24,417 nt of DNA from CALGTL01 sp963579135 (GTDB taxonomy: Bacteria; Chloroflexota; Dehalococcoidia; Lucifugimonadales; Australimonadaceae). Below the pieces are notes generated by a model, which saw only the letters and a list, made by a program, of their open reading frames with translations, had not been told where the DNA came from and ran no database searches. The stretch covers positions 1-24,417 of the forward strand of contig CAUZFB010000036.1 in NCBI GenBank assembly GCA_963579135.1. The letters run 5' to 3'. The position numbers and the translations under genes are program-made. This document shows, piece by piece, positions 22,201 to 24,417 of this stretch. Every line of letters begins with the position of its first letter. The stretch's first letter is position 1.

Positions 22201-23454
22201 TCAAGAACGCCCGAGTGCGTCCTGTCTGCGGGCTTCCGCGCGTGTGTCTCGTCCAAGCATGGCCATCAAGCCCGCCGCGACCACCAGCGCGGCGACGACC
22301 GTAACGAACCCTGTTTTGAATCCGTGGGCGTCGGCGATCGTTCCAATAACCAGTGGGCCGGTGATCTGGCCCACGTTGGTGAACAACAGCCACATGCCTA
22401 GGAACGCACCACGCTTCTCGGCAGGTGCCTGGTCCATGGCGTAAACCTGCAAAGAGCCTTGCCCGAGCGACTCCGCAAACCCGAAGACCGTGACCGCCAA
22501 CAATGCCGTGGCCAGGTCCCCCGTGAGTGCCATGAAGTACGTTCCCAGTGCCGTGGCCAAAAGGCCAACAATCAGCGGCCACTTCCGGCCAAAGCGGTCT
22601 ACCGCCATGCCGCTCGGCACCGAACTCAGCAGTCCGAACAGGCCGGCCACCGCGATCAGGTTCCCAATCTGCATCTGGCTGAGGTCGGCAACAAGCCCAG
22701 CCTGCGGAGGGAACAAGGTCCGGAACACGCCGGTGCCCCCGTTGACCAGCCCCAAAGCAACGGTCCCCAGGGCGAGCGACAAGAAGGCGCGGCTCCTGAA
22801 CATGGACAGATCAGGTATCCGAGATTCACGCTCGCCGGCCGATTTCGGAGACCTGGCTGTAGCTGGTTCCCGCGTTTCCTTAATGAAGAACAACGCGACG
22901 AGGATGACCATGAGTTTGGTGAAAGCGATGAAGATGAAGACGTAGCGCAGGCCGAAAACAGCCGCGATCAGCCCTGCCACCGCAGGTCCCGCGAGATTGC
23001 CCATGCGGTTCGACACCTGCCGCGCAGCAATCGCTCGTCCCCGCGTACCGGTGCGCGTAGCGTCCGCCATCAGCACGTTTGAGCTCGTCATGTAAATGGC
23101 AATACCCGTGCCCGCCACGATCTCGAACGCGAGAAACTGCCAGTACTCCTGGACGAAAAAGTCCCCGGTAAGGGCGACGATGTGCAGTGAAGCGCCCAGC
23201 ACCACGAACGGACGACGTCCGAAGCGGTCCGTTAGGTACCCCGTGACGGGCCCGATGACGACGCGTGGGAGAGCACTCGCCGATGAGATAAGGGCGACAA
23301 GAAAGAACGTTCCACCAATCTCGTAAGCAAAGAGAGGCCGGACGAGCCACAGCCCGCCGGTTCCGAAGCTCCAGAAGAAGAAAGCCGAGAATACCGGCAG
23401 GGTTCTCCGGCTTAGAATCTCGCGGATCGCAGACCCGCTATTTGGTGTGCTCAA
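22201..23454 (-). CDS. MFS transporter
   Basis: A 417-residue major facilitator with twelve predicted membrane helices and the loop 2-3 motif in both halves: GYLTDRFGRRP (72-82) and MAVDRFGRKWP. A charged central loop (KETREPATARSPKSAGERES) joins the halves. The cargo is unknown; the deacylase gene 60 bases downstream makes an acylated amino acid or its product a guess. The only usable start is TTG at 23454: an in-frame TAG lies 5 codons upstream and the first helix begins about residue 19. No ribosome site is visible before the TTG, so a leaderless message is possible. It diverges from the 23562 gene with 107 bases between them. Confidence 0.88.
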   Translation of the reverse strand: MSTPNSGSAIREILSRRTLPVFSAFFFWSFGTGGLWLVRPLFAYEIGGTFFLVALISSASALPRVVIGPVTGYLTDRFGRRPFVVLGASLHIVALTGDFFVQEYWQFLAFEIVAGTGIAIYMTSSNVLMADATRTGTRGRAIAARQVSNRMGNLAGPAVAGLIAAVFGLRYVFIFIAFTKLMVILVALFFIKETREPATARSPKSAGERESRIPDLSMFRSRAFLSLALGTVALGLVNGGTGVFRTLFPPQAGLVADLSQMQIGNLIAVAGLFGLLSSVPSGMAVDRFGRKWPLIVGLLATALGTYFMALTGDLATALLAVTVFGFAESLGQGSLQVYAMDQAPAEKRGAFLGMWLLFTNVGQITGPLVIGTIADAHGFKTGFVTVVAALVVAAGLMAMLGRDTRAEARRQDALGRS

Positions 23455-23561
23455 GTCGGGCGGATGCTAACACGCCAGAGGTCATTTTCCTGGGCGTTCG
23501 GCAAACCCCTTGCCTGCGGAGGCCAACTGGCGGGTAAACTTGCGCTCATCGGAGGTGGCCC

Positions 23562-24029
23562 ATGGCGGCATTGATCATCGAAGGACTCGTGTCCAAGACT
23601 CGCTCGCTCGACTCAGAAGCGTTGGCTTCGCTGGCCGGGCAGATTCCCGACGTTACCGCACTCACGGCAGACCGCGAAGGCGTGGCCGTCCAACTCGCGT
23701 CGGTTCTAGACGACGCAGGTCTCTCCGGCGAGGCGCGGTTCATCACCATCCACGCGGAAGGCAACTATAGCGCGTGTGTTCCTCTGCATGCCGTGAAGGA
23801 CCACGCCATCTTGATCTATGGGCTGGGCGGCGAGGCCCTACCGCATGACAAGGGGGGGCCCATTCGCTTCTTTATCCCCGACGTTGCGGCCTGCCAGACC
23901 GACGAAGTAGACCAATGCGCAAACGTTAAATACGTGGAGCGTATCGTTCTTTCCGCCGAGCCGGGACAAGACACACGACCGAAGACCCGCAAGCAACACG
24001 TGGAGATCCACGTAGACGAAAAACCTTAG
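23562..24029 (+). CDS. Sulfite-oxidase-like domain protein lacking Mo-ligand Cys
   Basis: A 155-residue protein whose layout follows the oxidoreductase molybdopterin-binding domain: LIIEGLVSKTRSLDSEALAS (the GLV-P-SLS-E-L start), GVAVQLASVLDDAGLSGEARFITIHAEGNY, PLHAVKDHAILIYGLGGEAL, GGPIRFFIPD, KYVERIVLS. In true members the stretch before GV holds the cysteine that binds molybdenum (C-E-x-W); here it reads TALTADREGVAV, shorter and without cysteine. C72, C111 and C119 are elsewhere (CQTDEVDQC). So a standard molybdenum site is unlikely, and no dimerisation domain follows. GGAGGTGG lies 4-11 bases before the ATG. The Rieske gene starts 12 bases after the stop. Function unknown; an electron-transfer or structural partner of the Rieske protein is possible. 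Confidence 0.7.
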   Translation: MAALIIEGLVSKTRSLDSEALASLAGQIPDVTALTADREGVAVQLASVLDDAGLSGEARFITIHAEGNYSACVPLHAVKDHAILIYGLGGEALPHDKGGPIRFFIPDVAACQTDEVDQCANVKYVERIVLSAEPGQDTRPKTRKQHVEIHVDEKP

Positions 24030-24041
24030 GAGGCCCACCCC

Positions 24042-24362
24042 ATGGAGGGATTTGAGAAGGTCGCCCAGCGAGGCGACATCGAGGCCGGTAAATTGACTGT
24101 CGTAGAAGCTCAAGGTGAAGCGATCGTGGTCACCGAGATCGCAGGCCAGGTGATTGCGTTCTCCAACGTCTGCTCCCACGAGGACTGCGACTTCGTGTTC
24201 GAGGGCGAAGGTTCATTGGAAGGTGAAGAGATCACCTGCGATTGTCACGACAGTCACTTCAATGTGCTCGACGGCTCGGTGATGAACCCACCGGCGACGG
24301 AACCGATCACCATCTACGCTGTGCAGATCGACGGTGACGATGTGCTGGTAGGCCCTCGCTAG
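24042..24362 (+). CDS. Rieske [2Fe-2S] ferredoxin-like protein
   Basis: A 106-residue soluble Rieske protein. The four cluster ligands are in order: C44 and H46 in NVCSHEDCDF, C66 and H69 in ITCDCHDSHFNVLDG, spaced 19 residues apart. The start FEKVAQRGDIEAGKLTVVEAQG and the end DVLVGPR complete the fold. An insert (EGEGSLEGEE) makes the region between the ligands acidic. It likely passes single electrons to an oxygenase or other redox enzyme in the cytosol. The ribosome site TAGGAGG overlaps the stop codon of the sulfite-oxidase-like gene, so the two are translated together. A strong terminator follows. Confidence 0.93.
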   Translation: MEGFEKVAQRGDIEAGKLTVVEAQGEAIVVTEIAGQVIAFSNVCSHEDCDFVFEGEGSLEGEEITCDCHDSHFNVLDGSVMNPPATEPITIYAVQIDGDDVLVGPR

Positions 24363-24378
24363 CACCGGGACACGCGAC

Positions 24379-24416
24379 AAGGAAAGGGCAGCGACACTCA
24401 TCGCTGCCCTTTCCTT
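24379..24416 (+). terminator. Strong terminator of Rieske operon
   Basis: A perfect 15-bp stem (24379-24393 with 24402-24416) around an 8-base loop, 16 bases after the Rieske stop codon. The 3' arm CCCTTTCCTT supplies the pyrimidine tail. Confidence 0.85.
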
Positions 24417-24417
24417 A

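Overview
The window (24,417 bp, GC-rich) looks like a chromosomal segment of an uncultivated marine-type bacterium. The best guess is a Chloroflexota / Dehalococcoidia (SAR202-like) genome. The reasons are two luciferase-like flavin/F420 monooxygenases, an amidohydrolase and an N-acyl-D-amino-acid deacylase, TPP-decarboxylase-like and Rieske pieces scattered among housekeeping genes, a glycine-rich-start ABC exporter half, and short degenerate interspersed repeats. This placement is inference; the window holds no rRNA or marker gene that settles it. There is no phage, transposase, plasmid or CRISPR signature.

Left part (1-5330, all minus strand): a MaoC-type dehydratase broken by a frameshift in a G7 tract, a luciferase-like oxidoreductase, a TPP enzyme with its two domains in reversed order (sulfopyruvate decarboxylase beta-like then alpha-like), the amino-terminal stub of a Rieske oxygenase, tRNA-Glu(UUC), argC, and a second luciferase-like oxidoreductase. 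A strongly structured RNA with a terminator lies upstream of that last gene. It has a visible alternative pairing, which makes a riboswitch or attenuator controlling the oxidoreductase-argC unit plausible.

Middle (5330-16034): a plus-strand SDR oxidoreductase, then on the minus strand a COG3964-type amidohydrolase, a sulfite-oxidase-family remnant, and a compact housekeeping operon rimI - histidine phosphatase - endonuclease III - SprT-like metalloprotease, with overlapping ends. A divergent promoter region separates it from a plus-strand heterodimeric ABC exporter, whose two halves carry complementary active-site degeneracies. An amidase-signature hydrolase follows on the minus strand.

Right part (16056-24417): a previously easy-to-miss 44-residue basic protein with its own promoter; a tight eutA - aldo/keto reductase - histidine phosphatase operon without the ethanolamine ammonia-lyase genes; a TPP-enzyme carboxy-terminal remnant; an OsmC peroxidase; an MFS transporter plus N-acyl-D-amino-acid deacylase pair ending in a strong terminator; and, divergently, a two-gene unit of a sulfite-oxidase-like domain that lacks the molybdenum-ligating cysteine and a Rieske ferredoxin, closed by a strong terminator.

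The overall picture is a scavenging heterotroph (acyl amino acids, amides, flavin-dependent oxidations) whose catabolic gene families are expanding and decaying between stable core genes. At least four broken or remnant genes are visible.
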